Source: Calliopsis andreniformis (Eukaryota; Arthropoda; Insecta; Hymenoptera; Andrenidae). Taken from it: 64,000 nucleotides of DNA. Both the position numbers and the translations under genes were made by a program. Positions 61,960-64,000 of this stretch are shown here, piece after piece. Position 1 is the stretch's first letter, and every line of letters begins with the position of its first letter. The stretch covers positions 13,928,961 to 13,992,960 of the forward strand of contig NC_135071.1 in NCBI RefSeq assembly GCF_051401765.1, in the 5' to 3' direction. The notes under the pieces are model-generated. The model had not been told where the DNA came from, did no database searches, and saw only the letters and a list, made by a program, of their open reading frames with translations.

Positions 61960-62420
61960 AATAAACCTAAATCAGACCTAGACTGAACCTAATTCGAGTC
62001 TAGAGGTTACTTGAACCGAACGTAGACACAGACTTAAGTTAACAGTAGCCAAGATTTAGCTCTTTGAGTCTGTCTGGATATAAGGCAGACCTAGACTAGA
62101 TCTAAGTCAAGACAAGCTTGAATGTTAGTCTGTCTACTTTGGTCTAATAGTAAGTCAAGCCTTGACTAGGTCTAACTCCCTAAATGTGTCTAGACTTCAA
62201 TTAATCTTAGGGATCATCAAGAAGACACCCTCTTCCCTTTGGTCTTGGACTCTATCGTAGGGGGAAAATTAAATCAAACCTAACTCTCTGAACATGTCCA
62301 AATCTGAGTCGGATCTGAACCTAAGACAGACTTAGAATTAAGATAAAATTAATTCTAGACTAGATCTAACGCAAATCTAGACATAAATCAGAGCTAATGA
62401 ACTCTACTTTTGAAACAGTT
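61960..62420. repeat. degenerate array of AGACCTAGAC / TAAGTCTAG words
   Basis: The region is built of recurring short words: CAGACCTAGACTGAACCTAA, GACCTAGACTAGATCTAAGT, GACTAGGTCTAACTCCCTAA, CCTAAGACAGACTTAGAATT, CTAGACTAGATCTAACGC. No fixed period can be set. Similar short stretches occur near 7440-7515 and 54690-54720, so this is a family of degenerate, partly palindromic sequence. Confidence 0.6.
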
Positions 62421-62736
62421 GCCAATGTAGACACCTATAATGTTTTATTGAAGTACCTAAACCAACAGTTCACATCCTCATCCACAGTTTGTCTATAATA
62501 TTTTTCAAAAATATTTCGACAGGCTTGAAGAATCACAAAAGGTGAGGATTTTAAACCCAACTAGTCCATACGGTTTCTCAGGGAATCAAACGAACCTAAA
62601 CTATACGAACCGACGATACCAAAGGTTACAACCTGGGTCGAGGGCTGTGTTACTCGGTTGGTAGCGGCACAGGTACATGGCAAACCATCAATAGCTCGCA
62701 ACAGCTAAATTATGTACGCTGCGTATAAACGAGCCA

Positions 62737-62775
62737 CGGTATGCAAATGTGTACAAAGTGTCTGGGAACATTTTG
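62737..62775 (+). promoter_or_regulatory. octamer-containing element, copy 1
   Basis: CGGTATGCAAATGTGTACAAAG followed by TGTCTGGGAACATTTTG. The octamer ATGCAAAT is the binding consensus of POU-domain factors in animals. The element recurs with 22 identical bases at 63856. Confidence 0.5.
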
Positions 62776-63855
62776 TCAGCGTTATTCCCCAGTTTATGAA
62801 ACGCGGCCGCGGGCTGATGAATTCAAGTTTCAATAGGGGTTCGCTTTATCTCTAGCAAAGCTGATATCATTCGACTGGTACCTAGACGAAGTTGCATTTT
62901 CACGCATGAGCTAGGCAGTGTACTTGTGCTTAAGGAGGATTTATTTTTGAAGAGGATCGGTCAGTTGGGAAGGCTGACAACGTAGAGTTTAGAGAATGAA
63001 AGATTCAGCTCCAGTCTGGGTAGGTACATAAGGTCATTCAGGGATAGGTTTAGGGTTCAGGGAGCAAGATTCAGATTGAGGGTTTAGGAGCCACTCTTTT
63101 GGGAGTTCAGAGGAACAGAATATGACTCTGGAAGCTGCAGTCTTTAGTGACAATTTACATTATTTGTGAATTATGTCAAATTATGTCAATTGTATAGAAC
63201 TATAAGACACACAGTGTGACCAAACACAGTATTGCTTATGAATTGTGTCTACAATACTGTGAACTTAGAAGGTCGTTCTAAAAGCTTGAAGAGTACCTTT
63301 TTACAAATAGATCAGGTGAGAACACTTGATTTAGAGCAAGGCTGTGTTGTCCACAGACCTCAATTAACCGGATGCTAATTAGAACAAGATACACATCACA
63401 ATAGAACAATAGTCCTAACTTAAATAGCTTTTAATAGGACCTAGAACAAGTCCTCCACTACCTATGTCCAGGGTTTCTAAATTCACTACCTTTTGGCAGC
63501 ACCTAAAACTAATTCCACATTACTTTCGAACAGCCTCCCTAAATTTAGTATCTTTTCGAGCAACCTAAACCACTCCCCACCAATAAATTACAATAATCCC
63601 CTGCTTCAGTACGTTCTAAAACACCCCAAAACCCTTTCCACTGCAAATTGCAACAATCACCCCCCGCCTCCTGCCTCTTCCCAGATCCCAAAAACCCTCA
63701 CCCCTGTCCAATATCAGCCAAAACCCCCACTAACAGAATTTCCATCTCTCGCCTCGCCATCGCAGCGTCTCGTCGCCTCTCTCTAACACGGTACCAAGGA
63801 ATATCTCGCGCCAGGAAGGAAGGTCGGATTTCACGTGTGGTGAACTAGCGAAACG

Positions 63856-63895
63856 CGGTATGCAAATGTGTACAAAGCGTCGGCAGCATTTTGCA
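63856..63895 (+). promoter_or_regulatory. octamer-containing element, copy 2
   Basis: CGGTATGCAAATGTGTACAAAG is identical over 22 bases to the copy at 62737 and is followed by CGTCGGCAGCATTTTG, matching copy 1 apart from a few substitutions. The surrounding sequence is otherwise not similar. Confidence 0.5.
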
Positions 63896-64000
63896 GGCCC
63901 GTCGCCTCTCTTTTCCCCTCGCGCACGTACACACACGCGCAAACACAAACACATTTCTCTGTTCTCTGGCCTGGGGAAGATACAGGAGCTATGTCCTAAC

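Larger units (their letters stand above)
62421..64000. other. non-coding end of window with duplicated octamer element
   Basis: No gene supported. It contains two copies of a conserved element with the octamer ATGCAAAT (62737-62775 and 63856-63895). Open frames at 63493-63954 are on both strands and resemble nothing known; poly-C and CA-rich runs near 63660 and 63930 make the composition biased. Confidence 0.45.

Noticed and set aside
1..64000. tRNA, rRNA, known microRNA, CRISPR or prokaryotic system
   Set aside because: I saw no T-arm consensus, no familiar insect microRNA sequence and no spaced identical repeats with unique spacers.

Overview
This window is eukaryotic nuclear DNA from an insect, most likely a hymenopteran and possibly a bee. 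The evidence is spliced genes with GT-AG introns, an insect-type ribosomal protein S17, long AT-rich non-coding stretches broken by GC-rich islands, and many degenerate minisatellites. The order-level guess is inference, not proof. There are no prokaryotic operons, no CRISPR array and no phage. Exon limits below were read by hand from splice sites and reading-frame continuity.

Layout. Positions 1-33.9 kb hold no gene I can defend beyond one weak 62-aa candidate at 25.1 kb. At 33.93-34.11 kb (minus strand) lies the first coding exon of a furin-family proprotein convertase: signal peptide plus the start of the pro-domain, ending in a clear splice donor. Its later exons would lie at lower coordinates and I cannot find them, so the left half of the window may largely be one giant intron. 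That half is rich in repeat structure: a four-copy ~110-bp family (5.7 and 7.6 kb), a ~790-bp foldback element (12.46-13.25 kb), a ~22-bp degenerate minisatellite (15.3-15.8 kb) with a relic at 17.3 kb, a 21-bp minisatellite (18.85 kb), two separate arrays carrying E-boxes (19.2 and 21.1 kb), a ~62-bp array (22.4 kb), a decayed LINE reverse transcriptase (32.0-32.4 kb), a second foldback element (33.2-33.5 kb) and a 30-bp-stem hairpin (33.62 kb).

The right half is gene-dense by comparison. A GC-rich island of repeated CTCGCTCGCGCTCG blocks (38.9-40.4 kb) precedes RpS17 (41.2-42.2 kb, +, three exons). USP3-type deubiquitinase (43.76-49.07 kb, +, six exons, 546 aa) follows with a complete zinc-finger and catalytic core. 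Convergent to it is a large unrecognised serine-rich protein (50.98-54.62 kb, minus) with one very long exon containing three exact-period 60-aa repeats. The last 10 kb has no recognised gene but holds a recurrent GAGCTTGTATCGAGACA motif that becomes a tandem array at 58.0-59.7 kb, G-quadruplex candidates, and two copies of a conserved octamer-containing element near 62.74 and 63.86 kb.

The recognised genes are housekeeping or general cellular functions (translation, chromatin deubiquitination, secretory-pathway proteolysis) with no sign of acting as one pathway. The most unusual content is non-coding: motif-bearing minisatellites, foldback elements, a dispersed 17-mer family and duplicated non-coding elements.
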